45,886 bases of DNA from an uncultured Treponema sp. (lineage in GTDB: Bacteria; Spirochaetota; Spirochaetia; Treponematales; Treponemataceae). The stretch is taken from contig CAKULY010000016.1 in assembly GCA_934667505.1 (NCBI GenBank), positions 1-45,886 on the forward strand, given 5' to 3'. The notes beneath the pieces are model-generated. The model was not told the DNA's origin. It saw only the letters and a program-made list of their open reading frames with translations, and searched no databases. Below, piece after piece: positions 23,119-30,467 of the stretch; within the stretch, counting starts at the first letter, position 1; each line of letters begins with the position of its first letter. Position numbers and translations under genes: made by a program.

Positions 23119-24618
23119 TTATTTAACAAAAGATTTTTTTAAAAAATCCAAGTCGAGCTCTGGATAAAGAACGTGTTCCTTAAGCAGTTTGTTTACTCGT
23201 TTTTTTGCTTCTTCTTGAACCTGTGGATTTAGGTCAATCTTTCCTTTTGCAGGCTTTCCTTCTTTTGTAAGACCAGGCTTTGTTCCTTTTAGAACAAAAT
23301 CGATTATGTCGGCAACTTCTTTCATGTCGTCTTCATTCATTCCAAGTGTTGTTAAACCTGGAGTTCCAATTCTGATTCCAGAAGTCCACCAAGCGCCGTT
23401 TTTGTCGTAAGGAAGGGCATTTGCATTTGCTGTTACTCCGCATGCAAACAAAGCCGCTTCTGCTTGTTTTCCTGTAAGTCCATAGCCTGTAACATCCACA
23501 AGCATAAGATGGTTGTCGGTTCCTCCAGTTTGAAGAGGCATTCCGTGAGCCATGCATGCTTTTGCAAGTGCGGCTGCGTTTTTTACCACATTGCGAGCAT
23601 ATTCCTGATATGCAGGAGTTCGTGCTTCCTTAAAAGCGATAGCCTTTGCAGCCATTACGTGGCCTAAAGGTCCGCCTAGAACCATAGGGCAGCCTTTGTT
23701 TACGTAGTCAGCATATTCTTTTTTGCAAAGAATCATGGCGCCGCGAGGACCTCGTAAAGTTTTGTGAGTTGTGGTTGTAACAACGTCTGCCCATTTTACA
23801 GGGTCGTAGTCGTCTGTGAAAACTTTTCCAGCAACAAGACCTGCAAAGTGAGCCATATCTACCATGAGAACTGCTCCGCACTTGTCTGCGATTTCGCGGA
23901 AACGGCGGAAATTTATTTTTCTTGGGTATGCTGAATATCCTGTAAGAAGAATAAGAGGTTTTACTTCCATTGCCTGTTTTTCTATTGCATCGTAGTCTAA
24001 GAGACCTGTTTCGCGGTCTACACCGTAAGGGTGGCTTTCAAACATTCTAGCGGAAACGTTCATTCTGTATCCGTGTGTGAGGTGTCCTCCGCAAGAATAG
24101 TCGAGTCCCATAAGGCGTTGATTGCCAAATCTTTTTCGCAGCATATCGAACTGTTCTGAAGTGAGCTCTGCAAGAGATTTTACTCCAAGTTCTTCTAAAG
24201 TTGGAGTTTCAATTTTTTTTGAAAGAATTGCCCAATAAGCAACAAGGTTTGTGTCTGCTCCCGAATGAGGCTGCACGTAAGCGTAGTCTGCGCCAAAAAG
24301 AGCTTCTGCTTCGCGGGCAGCTGTGTTTTCTACAGCGTCGATGTTCACGCAGCCGCCGTAATATCTGTGTTCCGGGTAACCTTCTGCGTATTTATCTGTA
24401 AGAAGATTTCCCATTGCTGCCTGAACGTTTAGCGAACAATAGTTTTCGCTGGCAACTAGTTTTAGGTGGCTTCGCTGGTTTTCGATTTCGTTTACGATTG
24501 AAGAAGCGATTTCTGGTCCTACTGCTGCAACTTGCTGAAGATTTGCAACATAGGCGGTCATTGCGGCGTTAGGTTTTCCATTACATGAATTTAAGTATTC
24601 TTCTAAAGGTGTAGACAT
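23119..24618 (-). CDS. glyA: Serine hydroxymethyltransferase
   Basis: A PLP enzyme that converts serine and tetrahydrofolate to glycine and methylene-THF, the main one-carbon source. Core motifs are SENYCS, GYPEHRYYGGC, YVQPHSGADTN, MVDMAHFAGLVAG and TTTTHKTLRGPRGAM, with the PLP lysine at about residue 285. The 499 aa exceed the usual 410-430: there is an N-terminal extension of about 35 residues and an insertion between the Gly-rich and HTHGYR regions (about 130-170), as known in the long spirochaete/chlamydia type. The ATG at 24618 is chosen since GGGAG lies 6 nt before it; 24630 is also in frame. Confidence 0.96.
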   Translation of the reverse strand: MSTPLEEYLNSCNGKPNAAMTAYVANLQQVAAVGPEIASSIVNEIENQRSHLKLVASENYCSLNVQAAMGNLLTDKYAEGYPEHRYYGGCVNIDAVENTAAREAEALFGADYAYVQPHSGADTNLVAYWAILSKKIETPTLEELGVKSLAELTSEQFDMLRKRFGNQRLMGLDYSCGGHLTHGYRMNVSARMFESHPYGVDRETGLLDYDAIEKQAMEVKPLILLTGYSAYPRKINFRRFREIADKCGAVLMVDMAHFAGLVAGKVFTDDYDPVKWADVVTTTTHKTLRGPRGAMILCKKEYADYVNKGCPMVLGGPLGHVMAAKAIAFKEARTPAYQEYARNVVKNAAALAKACMAHGMPLQTGGTDNHLMLVDVTGYGLTGKQAEAALFACGVTANANALPYDKNGAWWTSGIRIGTPGLTTLGMNEDDMKEVADIIDFVLKGTKPGLTKEGKPAKGKIDLNPQVQEEAKKRVNKLLKEHVLYPELDLDFLKKSFVK

Positions 24619-24777
24619 ACATTCTCCCATAAGTAAGTTTGCAATACAAACATAAAAAGATTTATTTTATAATTCTTGCTTTTTTACAGATTGTTTTGTA
24701 ATTAGGCAAGCAATTTGAATAAAATAATACAATCTATTGACTGATTATTCAACGTTATTATCAAGCTGTAAAGGTTC

Positions 24778-25035
24778 TTAAAACTTTTTTCTTTCTGTCG
24801 CTTCGCTGACTCTTATTTTTCTGCCGTCAAGATTGCTTCCGTTTAGCTTTAATATGGCTTGTTCGGCTTGCGCCTCTTCATTCATTTCTACAAAGCCAAA
24901 ACCTTTTGAAGCTCCTGAAAATTTATCTTTTATAATGGAAACAGACGCAACGTCTCCAAATTTTGAAAAAGCTTCTTTGAGCGAATTCTCTGTTGTGGAA
25001 AAACTTAAGTTTCCTATATGAATTTTTTTTGACAT
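24778..25035 (-). CDS. RRM-domain RNA-binding protein
   Basis: An 85-aa protein that is a single RNA recognition motif: RNP2 is IHIGNL (5-10) and RNP1 is KGFGFVEM (about 43-50), ending with the basic tail ATERKKF. Such small RRM proteins resemble those of cyanobacteria and spirochaetes and probably bind mRNA as chaperones. The start at 25035 is supported by GGAAGG 5 nt upstream. It lies alone upstream of glyA, with 159 bp between. Confidence 0.93.
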   Translation of the reverse strand: MSKKIHIGNLSFSTTENSLKEAFSKFGDVASVSIIKDKFSGASKGFGFVEMNEEAQAEQAILKLNGSNLDGRKIRVSEATERKKF

Positions 25036-25141
25036 AAAACCTTCCATTTTATTTCGACTTTCATTTTATTAAATTTATAGAGATTTTGACGAATAAAAAT
25101 AATGTTGTCAATAAATTGCTTTTAATTAGTTTTAATATGTT

Positions 25142-25170
25142 TTGATATTCATCTGTTTTTATTGTATTCT
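25142..25170 (+). promoter_or_regulatory. Predicted promoter of the M28-like gene, abutting the start codon
   Basis: TTGATA (25142-25147), 17-bp spacer, TATTCT (25165-25170); the ATG follows 6 nt later and no ribosome site is present. Confidence 0.5.
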
Positions 25171-25176
25171 TTTTAT

Positions 25177-26064
25177 ATGGACAAAAGGCTTGCTTTTTAC
25201 AAAGAATTTGTTTCCCCGGATTGCGATAGAATGCATTTTATTTTGCAAAGATTAAAAGAAAACAATGTAAAAGCTGTAGTCATGCCGATTGAAGGGCGCA
25301 ATCACATATACGTGGTTTTTTCTCAAAGCTCTTATAATCCAATGTTTAGAATAAAAACTGTAATTGCCCACTACGACCGATTTGAAGGAAGTCCTGGAGC
25401 TAACGATAATTCCTCTTCTGTAATGGCTCTTATAGATTGGGCTTGTGAACTGAATAAAATGCAGTTCCATAACGTAAGACTGATTTTTACTGATGGAGAA
25501 GAGCTTTGTGCAAATAAAGATTGCTCTGTAAGTTCTCAGGGGGCTTTCGGACTTGCATCAGTGTTTAAGCGGCTTAAAATAACACAAGACGATGTTTATG
25601 TTTTTGATTGCGTTGGCAGAGGAACAATCCCTGTCCTTGCGGATTCTGTTATTTCTAAAAAGGCGAATCCGAATTTTATAAAAAGATTTTCTAAATTAAA
25701 GGAAAGGACTCAAAATCTTTTGCAAGCTAGCTGCACTCATTTTTTGTGCTTGCCTGTCGGCTACAGCGATAACGCAGGTTTTTTCGCAAATGGAATTCCT
25801 GCGGTTGTAATAACATTTCTTCCTGAGGACGAAGCTCAAAAGTATATGAAAGATTTAATTTCTTTTCCTGAATTATGCGATTTTGTGCTGAACGGAAAAA
25901 GCTGCGCAAATTGCAGTAAAGATTTTTTATCAGAAAAACTTCCTGCTACTTGGAAAAGGTTGCATACTCCTTTAGACAATCTTGAAAGTCTTACACCGGA
26001 GTCATTTTTAGTTATGAAAAAAATTCTATTTAATCTAGCGCAATTAAAATCTTTGTCGCTGTAA
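25177..26064 (+). CDS. M28-family-like zinc aminopeptidase
   Basis: A 295-aa protein with the metal ligands of the M28 (leucine aminopeptidase/glutaminyl cyclase) fold: H65 and D67 in AHYDRFEGSPGANDNSSS, D77 in the same stretch, the catalytic/ligand Glu pair in FTDGEE (E108, E109), D144 in VFDCVG and a late His in LHTPLDNLESL. No signal peptide is visible, so it should act in the cytoplasm, perhaps on imported peptides. I start at MDKRLAF; a TTG at 25162 is in frame but falls in the promoter. Annotated homologues may be listed only as hypothetical, but the set of ligands is convincing. Confidence 0.8.
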   Translation: MDKRLAFYKEFVSPDCDRMHFILQRLKENNVKAVVMPIEGRNHIYVVFSQSSYNPMFRIKTVIAHYDRFEGSPGANDNSSSVMALIDWACELNKMQFHNVRLIFTDGEELCANKDCSVSSQGAFGLASVFKRLKITQDDVYVFDCVGRGTIPVLADSVISKKANPNFIKRFSKLKERTQNLLQASCTHFLCLPVGYSDNAGFFANGIPAVVITFLPEDEAQKYMKDLISFPELCDFVLNGKSCANCSKDFLSEKLPATWKRLHTPLDNLESLTPESFLVMKKILFNLAQLKSLSL

Positions 26065-26072
26065 TTTTTTTA

Positions 26073-26094
26073 AGTCGAAAGCCGAGTTTTTTTT
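26073..26094. repeat. Dispersed palindromic element, copy D (single end)
   Basis: AGTCGAAAGCCGAG followed by a run of T, matching the left ends at 38235 and 1324. No partner end is clear. It lies upstream of the membrane protein gene. Confidence 0.4.
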
Positions 26095-26149
26095 AGCATA
26101 ATATTCTGTGCTACTTTTCAAAACTTGTTAAGTCCGTTAAATTGTAAGC

Positions 26150-26695
26150 ATGACAAAAAAACGAGGATTTTTTTTAAGAATTTCTGGAATTATAGCTTTT
26201 ATAGCGTGCGTTTCTCTTTGCCTTGAAATGCTTCTTAGAAACGTAGAGTCTTGGATTTTTATGATAAGCGCTTCTTCGAACGGATGGGGCATTTTTTACA
26301 TATCTACAGCTTTTCTTTTTACTTCATTCTTTTTTTTAGCAGCTTTTTCTTCAGGAACAGCGGCTCTTTTTGCAGGTCAGGGCGGTTACGTTCAATCCGT
26401 GTGGAACTGCGGGATATATGCGCTTGTCTGCGTTTCGCTTTTTGCATCGCTGCAGCTTTTTACAGGACTGACAGAAGATGATGTTCAGATTTTTATAGTT
26501 TCCGTGATTTCGATTGTCAGTTTGCTTGTGTTTAATGCGATTGTTTTTTTCTGCCTAAAAGGCGAGGAAGATTTTTCTTGGAAAAAAATTGCTCCCACTG
26601 ATAGCAATACAAAACTTTGTTTGAAAGTTTATATTTTAATGACGGTGGTTACGGAAATTGCAACTTTCATTTATGCGCACAAAGCTATCGATTAA
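26150..26695 (+). CDS. Hypothetical membrane protein, first gene of the metal-type ABC operon
   Basis: A 181-aa protein with about five hydrophobic segments (about 8-28, 48-72, 83-105, 111-133, 157-176) and short basic ends, so it sits in the inner membrane. It has no recognised domain. Its 3' end overlaps the permease gene, suggesting it is translated with the importer and may be an accessory part of it. No clear ribosome site precedes the ATG. The TTAAAT 7 nt before it is a weak -10 candidate. Confidence 0.7.
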   Translation: MTKKRGFFLRISGIIAFIACVSLCLEMLLRNVESWIFMISASSNGWGIFYISTAFLFTSFFFLAAFSSGTAALFAGQGGYVQSVWNCGIYALVCVSLFASLQLFTGLTEDDVQIFIVSVISIVSLLVFNAIVFFCLKGEEDFSWKKIAPTDSNTKLCLKVYILMTVVTEIATFIYAHKAID

Positions 26696-27701
26696 TAAAA
26701 ATAATAAAAAAAATTGCAAAAGCGATAAAAAGCTTACGAAAAGTGTTTTTTTTAAACTCGTGCTTGTTTTTCTTCCGATTTTTACAGCTTTTGTTTGCCT
26801 TTTTGTTGGAAGAGCCTTCTTTTCTCCATTTGAAGTAATGGAGCTTTCCCCTGTAAAAGCTGCAATCCTTTGGAAAATACGCCTGCCACGCATTCTTTGC
26901 GCTTTTTTGGTGGGGGCAGGCTTGAGCGTTTCTGGCTGCGTTTTTCAAAGTTTTTTCGCAAATCCTTTAGCCTCTCCTGAAACCGTTGGCGTTTCTGGCG
27001 GAGCGTGTTTTGGTTCTGTTTTGGGAATCCTTTTGGGATTTAGTCTTTTTGGAATTCAGTTGATTTCTGTTTTTTTTGGGATTATTGCGCTTTTTGCAAC
27101 CTTTTTAATCTGCGGAAAAAAGATTTATGGCGAAATTACAATTATTCTTTCGGGAATTATTGTTTCTGCAACGTTTTCGGCATTGAGTTCGTTTTTAAAG
27201 TTTGTGGCTGATAGTCAAACTGTTCTTCCAGCAATAAATTTCTGGCTTATGGGAAGTTTTTCTTTGGCAAATTACAAGACACTTGCTTTTTGTGCTCCTT
27301 TGATTTTAATTCCTTGCGCCGTCCTGTTTTTTATGCGCTGGCATTTGAACGCGCTTGCGCTTTCGTTTGAAGAAGCTGTTTCTTTGGGAGTCAACATAAA
27401 GCTTTTGAAAACTCTTTCGATTTCTTGTGCAACGGTTATTAGTTCCACTTGCGTTTGCGTTGCGGGGCTTGTAGGCTGGGTTGGAATCCTAGTTCCTCAT
27501 ATATGCCGCTTAAGATTTGGAAGCGAAAACAGACTTCTTATTCCAGCTAGCTTTAGTTTTGGCGCGTCTTTTTTGATTTTTGCAGATACTTTGAGCAGAA
27601 CGCTTAGCCCGTCGGAGATTCCGCTTTCAGTTGTTACGGCAATTATTGCTTGCCCGTTTTTTATTTTTGTTGTTCGAAAATACAAGGGGTGGAAATTTTG
27701 A
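26673..27701 (+). CDS. FecCD-family ABC transporter permease (iron/cobalamin type)
   Basis: An inner-membrane permease of the FecCD/BtuC family, with about ten helices. The family marks are RLPRILCAFLVGAGLSVSGC, QSFFANPLASPETVGVSGG and GLVGWVGILVPHICRL followed by a conserved Arg/Pro-rich end. I start at MRTKLS (26673, 342 aa); a TTG at 26658 is possible. The gene overlaps the membrane protein upstream and the ATPase downstream (TTGA). The substrate could be ferric siderophore, haem or cobalamin and is not decided by sequence. Confidence 0.9.
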   Translation: MRTKLSINKNNKKNCKSDKKLTKSVFFKLVLVFLPIFTAFVCLFVGRAFFSPFEVMELSPVKAAILWKIRLPRILCAFLVGAGLSVSGCVFQSFFANPLASPETVGVSGGACFGSVLGILLGFSLFGIQLISVFFGIIALFATFLICGKKIYGEITIILSGIIVSATFSALSSFLKFVADSQTVLPAINFWLMGSFSLANYKTLAFCAPLILIPCAVLFFMRWHLNALALSFEEAVSLGVNIKLLKTLSISCATVISSTCVCVAGLVGWVGILVPHICRLRFGSENRLLIPASFSFGASFLIFADTLSRTLSPSEIPLSVVTAIIACPFFIFVVRKYKGWKF

Positions 27702-28450
27702 ATGCAATAAAAGTTTGCGATGCATCTTTTTTTTATGCAGAAAAAGCAAGAAAAAATAAAGCTTGCGATGCTGAAAAATATGTTTTTAAAAATTTGAATT
27801 TTAATTTGCAAAAAGGAACTGTCTGCTCGGTTTTAGGGGCAAACGGATGCGGAAAAACATCTCTTTTGAAGTGCTTGATTGGTCTTTTAAAACTGGCTTC
27901 AGGTTCTATATATATAGAAGAAAAAGAGCAAAAAAGCATAAAAAACAGTGCTCTTTTGAATAAAGTTTCTTACATTCCGCAGAGTAAAACAATTTTTGGA
28001 ATAAAAGTTTTTGATATGGTTCTGCTCGGCCGCATTGGCAAAACCTCTATTTTTTCTGAGCCGACGCAAGAAGATATTGATTTTGCGAAAAACGCGCTTG
28101 AGCTTTTAGGAATTGAAAGTTTAAGCGAAAAAAAAATGGATGAAATTTCAGGCGGACAGCAGCAGCTCGTGTTTTTGGCAAGAGCCATTGCTGGCGGAGC
28201 AAAAATTTTGATTCTTGACGAGCCAGAAATGAGCTTAGATTTAAAAAATAGGACAAAAATCCTTGAAACATTTAAAAAACTTGCAGAAAGCGGCTATTCT
28301 GTCTTATTTACAACTCACGAAATTCTGTCTGCAAGAAAGTTTAGCAACAATTCGCTTCTTTGCTTAAATTATGATAAATGGATTTTTGGAAAATCTGAAG
28401 AAGTTCTTACTGATGAAAATATTTATAACGCTTTTGGGGTTTTACTATGA
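27698..28450 (+). CDS. FecE/BtuD-type ABC transporter ATP-binding protein
   Basis: The ATPase of the importer. Walker A GANGCGKT, Q-loop YIPQSK, signature ISGGQQQLVFLARAI, Walker B ILILDEPEMSLD and the His of FTTHE are intact. The frame is open to 27650 but I choose TTG 27698 (250 aa), which overlaps the permease stop as TTGA and has GGGGTGG about 5 nt upstream. It overlaps the next gene by ATGA. Confidence 0.9.
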   Translation: MNAIKVCDASFFYAEKARKNKACDAEKYVFKNLNFNLQKGTVCSVLGANGCGKTSLLKCLIGLLKLASGSIYIEEKEQKSIKNSALLNKVSYIPQSKTIFGIKVFDMVLLGRIGKTSIFSEPTQEDIDFAKNALELLGIESLSEKKMDEISGGQQQLVFLARAIAGGAKILILDEPEMSLDLKNRTKILETFKKLAESGYSVLFTTHEILSARKFSNNSLLCLNYDKWIFGKSEEVLTDENIYNAFGVLL

Positions 28451-29511
28451 ACAAAAAAATTTCTATACGTTTTTTTGCAGGATTTTTGCTTGTTTTTCAG
28501 CTTTTTTGTGTTTTTAGTTGCAAAAAAAGTGACTTATCAGAAAAAAAATCTAGCTTTGTGACTGACCACGCCCAGCGCAAAGTTGAAATTCCTAGGGAAA
28601 TAAAGAAAATCGTTGTCTGCGATATTTTTCCGCTTCCTTCGGTTCTGTGCTTTTTTTACGGACTTTCTGAAAACATTGTAGGAATTGCGCCTTCTTCGAT
28701 GGTGGCTGCGAAGCAAAGTCTGCTAGGCGAAATGTATCCTCAAATTTTAAATGCAAAAACAGATTTTCTTCAGGGAAACAATTTGAACTTGGAAGAACTT
28801 GCCTTGCTTGCGCCCGATATTGTTTTTTATTCTGCGACAAATGGGCGGTTGGGGCAAGTCCTAACGGAAAAAGGCTTTACAGCTGTTGGAATTTCGGCAT
28901 CTAATTGGGAATACAACACAATTGAAACTTTGGAAAACTGGCTAATCCTTTTAGATAAAATTTTTGGCTCGAATAAAAGCTCAAAAAAGTCGGAAATATT
29001 TTCTCAGTTTAGCAAAAAAATTACAGATTTGGTGGATGAGAGAGTTTCAAAAATTCCTTTTGAGCAGAGAAAAAAAGTTTTTATTCTTTTTCAGTATTCG
29101 CCGTCTTCAATCGTTACGGCAGGAAAACATTCCTTTGGAAATTACATAATAAATCAGTGTGGGGGAATAAATGTCGCCGCATCTCTTTTGGGAGAAACTT
29201 CTAGCAGAACTTCAATGGAACAGATTTATTCTTGGAATCCCGATGCAATTTTTATAACGAATTTTACGAATATCCAGCCTAATGATTTGCACAAAAATCT
29301 TGATGGCAACGTCGATTGGTCTGGCATAAAAGCCGTTCAAGAGCAGTGCGTTTACAAAATGCCAATGGGACTTTACAGAACTTACACGACAGGTGTTGAC
29401 GCTCCTCTTTGCATTTTATGGTTTGCAAAAAAATTGTATCCTTCGCTTTTTGAAGACATTGATGTTGAACAGTGGTGGCAAGATTATTATGAAAAAGTTG
29501 GGGTAAGATAA
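28447..29511 (+). CDS. Iron/cobalamin-type ABC transporter substrate-binding lipoprotein
   Basis: A 354-aa periplasmic binding protein of the FepB/BtuF (Peripl_BP_2) family. The lipobox CVFSC at about residue 26 gives a lipidated protein. It has DHAQRKVEIPREIKKIVVCD at the start of the mature domain, NLEELALLAPDIVFYSA in the first lobe and WNPDAIFITNF in the second. The long gap between lobes is the rigid helix typical of this class. It is the last gene of the unit and overlaps the ATPase by ATGA. Confidence 0.9.
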   Translation: MNKKISIRFFAGFLLVFQLFCVFSCKKSDLSEKKSSFVTDHAQRKVEIPREIKKIVVCDIFPLPSVLCFFYGLSENIVGIAPSSMVAAKQSLLGEMYPQILNAKTDFLQGNNLNLEELALLAPDIVFYSATNGRLGQVLTEKGFTAVGISASNWEYNTIETLENWLILLDKIFGSNKSSKKSEIFSQFSKKITDLVDERVSKIPFEQRKKVFILFQYSPSSIVTAGKHSFGNYIINQCGGINVAASLLGETSSRTSMEQIYSWNPDAIFITNFTNIQPNDLHKNLDGNVDWSGIKAVQEQCVYKMPMGLYRTYTTGVDAPLCILWFAKKLYPSLFEDIDVEQWWQDYYEKVGVR

Positions 29512-29530
29512 ATTGTTTTTTGTATAAAAG

Positions 29531-29839
29531 CTATAAGTTGTTTTTTAGATTTTTATACAAACTTTTCCTTAAATCTTCAACAACAGAATCTGTTATTTTT
29601 TGTATTAATTTTTCTTCGTCTTGGGAAGCATTGTTTTTTTTGAATAAGATTTCAGGCTCAACGTTCAGGGCGGCGGCGATTTTTTCGATTGTTGAAAGCT
29701 TGGGCACATTTTTGTAGGTTTCCATAAGCCCGATGTAGCTTGTCGCCGTGTTGCACGCTTCGGCCAGCTGTTCCTGCGTGATGTGCTTTTCCTTGCGAAT
29801 TCTTTTTATGTTGTCGATTACTGTCTTTTCTAAATCCAT
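29531..29839 (-). CDS. XRE-family helix-turn-helix regulator
   Basis: A 102-aa protein. Residues 5-60 form an HTH_3 domain (IKRIRKEKHITQEQLAEACNTATSYIGLMETYKNVPKLSTIEKIAAAL), followed by a short helical tail (about 65-102). The promoter region (29840-29880) is very AT-rich and contains TATC/GATA half-site-like sequences, perhaps its own operator. No ribosome site is visible. It lies downstream of argR on the same strand and convergent with the importer. Targets unknown. Confidence 0.85.
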   Translation of the reverse strand: MDLEKTVIDNIKRIRKEKHITQEQLAEACNTATSYIGLMETYKNVPKLSTIEKIAAALNVEPEILFKKNNASQDEEKLIQKITDSVVEDLRKSLYKNLKNNL

Positions 29840-29904
29840 TTTATATCAAGATAGATATATTTATATATAATTTTCATGGCGGTTTTTGCGATTAAATAAC
29901 TTTT

Positions 29905-30375
29905 TTAATCCTCGATTTCTGGAATACGTCTTTTTAGTTCTGCCATAAAGTGGTCGCCAGTGATTCCCTGCCGCAAGCAGGCAAAAAGGCAGTTGTCTCC
30001 TGCGACTGTGCCAAGAATTTCGTCCATATTCATGTTGTCAAGAGCGTTTGAGACTGTGTTTGCATGACCCGGAAACGTTTTTATTACAACAATATTTCCG
30101 CTCCAATCTATGCTTACGTAGCCGCGCAGAAAGTCCTGCACATAGATTTGTTCTGATTCTTGCCGCTCGTCTTCGCCTGGCAAGGAATAAACGTAGCTAG
30201 AATTGCCGTCGGAAACCTTTCCTACTTTTAAAAGCTTTAAGTCGCGGCTAAGGGTTGCCTGTGTAACTTCGTATCCTTCTTTTTCAAGGTATGCTAAAAG
30301 AACTTCTTGGCTTTCAATGCGGTAGTTTTTAATTAGTTTTCTTATTGTTTTTAAACGAGTAAGCCGTTCTTTCAC
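29905..30375 (-). CDS. argR: Arginine repressor ArgR
   Basis: A 156-aa regulator that binds arginine as a hexamer and represses arginine synthesis genes at ARG boxes. It has an N-terminal winged HTH (ESQEVLLAYLEKEGYEVTQATLSRDLKLL) and the C-terminal oligomerisation/arginine domain with GTVAGDNCLFACL, where the GD pair contacts arginine. I choose GTG 30375: AAGGGG lies exactly 6 nt upstream. The ATG at 30393 has no ribosome site. The upstream region has two ARG boxes and a hairpin that covers this ribosome site on longer transcripts. Confidence 0.93.
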   Translation of the reverse strand: MKERLTRLKTIRKLIKNYRIESQEVLLAYLEKEGYEVTQATLSRDLKLLKVGKVSDGNSSYVYSLPGEDERQESEQIYVQDFLRGYVSIDWSGNIVVIKTFPGHANTVSNALDNMNMDEILGTVAGDNCLFACLRQGITGDHFMAELKRRIPEIED

Positions 30376-30395
30376 AAATTTCCCCTTGAACATCT

Positions 30396-30434
30396 TATGA
30401 ATGTTTATGCATTAAATATAAATAATTATTCATA
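30396..30434 (-). promoter_or_regulatory. Pair of ARG boxes upstream of argR
   Basis: Two 18-bp boxes, 30396-30413 (TATGAATGTTTATGCATT) and 30417-30434 (TATAAATAATTATTCATA), separated by exactly 3 bp. Both follow the ARG box pattern TGAAT-N4-ATTCA with few mismatches, and 3 bp is the known spacing of paired boxes. They cover the -10 box and spacer of the argR promoter, indicating autorepression. Confidence 0.7.
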
Positions 30435-30443
30435 ATCTTTCAA
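30415..30443 (-). promoter_or_regulatory. Predicted promoter of argR
   Basis: Read on the minus strand: TTGAAA (30443-30438), a 17-bp spacer, TATATT (30420-30415). The start would be near 30408, inside the ARG box region. Confidence 0.6.
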
Positions 30444-30467
30444 GGGGATTTTTAAGGTCTTACTTTT

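Larger units (their letters stand above)
30382..30447 (-). promoter_or_regulatory. Hairpin masking the argR ribosome site on read-through mRNA
   Basis: On the minus strand CCCCTTGAA (30447-30439) pairs with TTCAAGGGG (30390-30382), and within it TATGAAT pairs with ATTCATA (30434-30428 / 30402-30396). AAGGGG is the argR Shine-Dalgarno site. The upstream arm overlaps the -35 box, so transcripts from the argR promoter lack it; only transcripts from mutS2 would carry the full hairpin. Confidence 0.55.
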
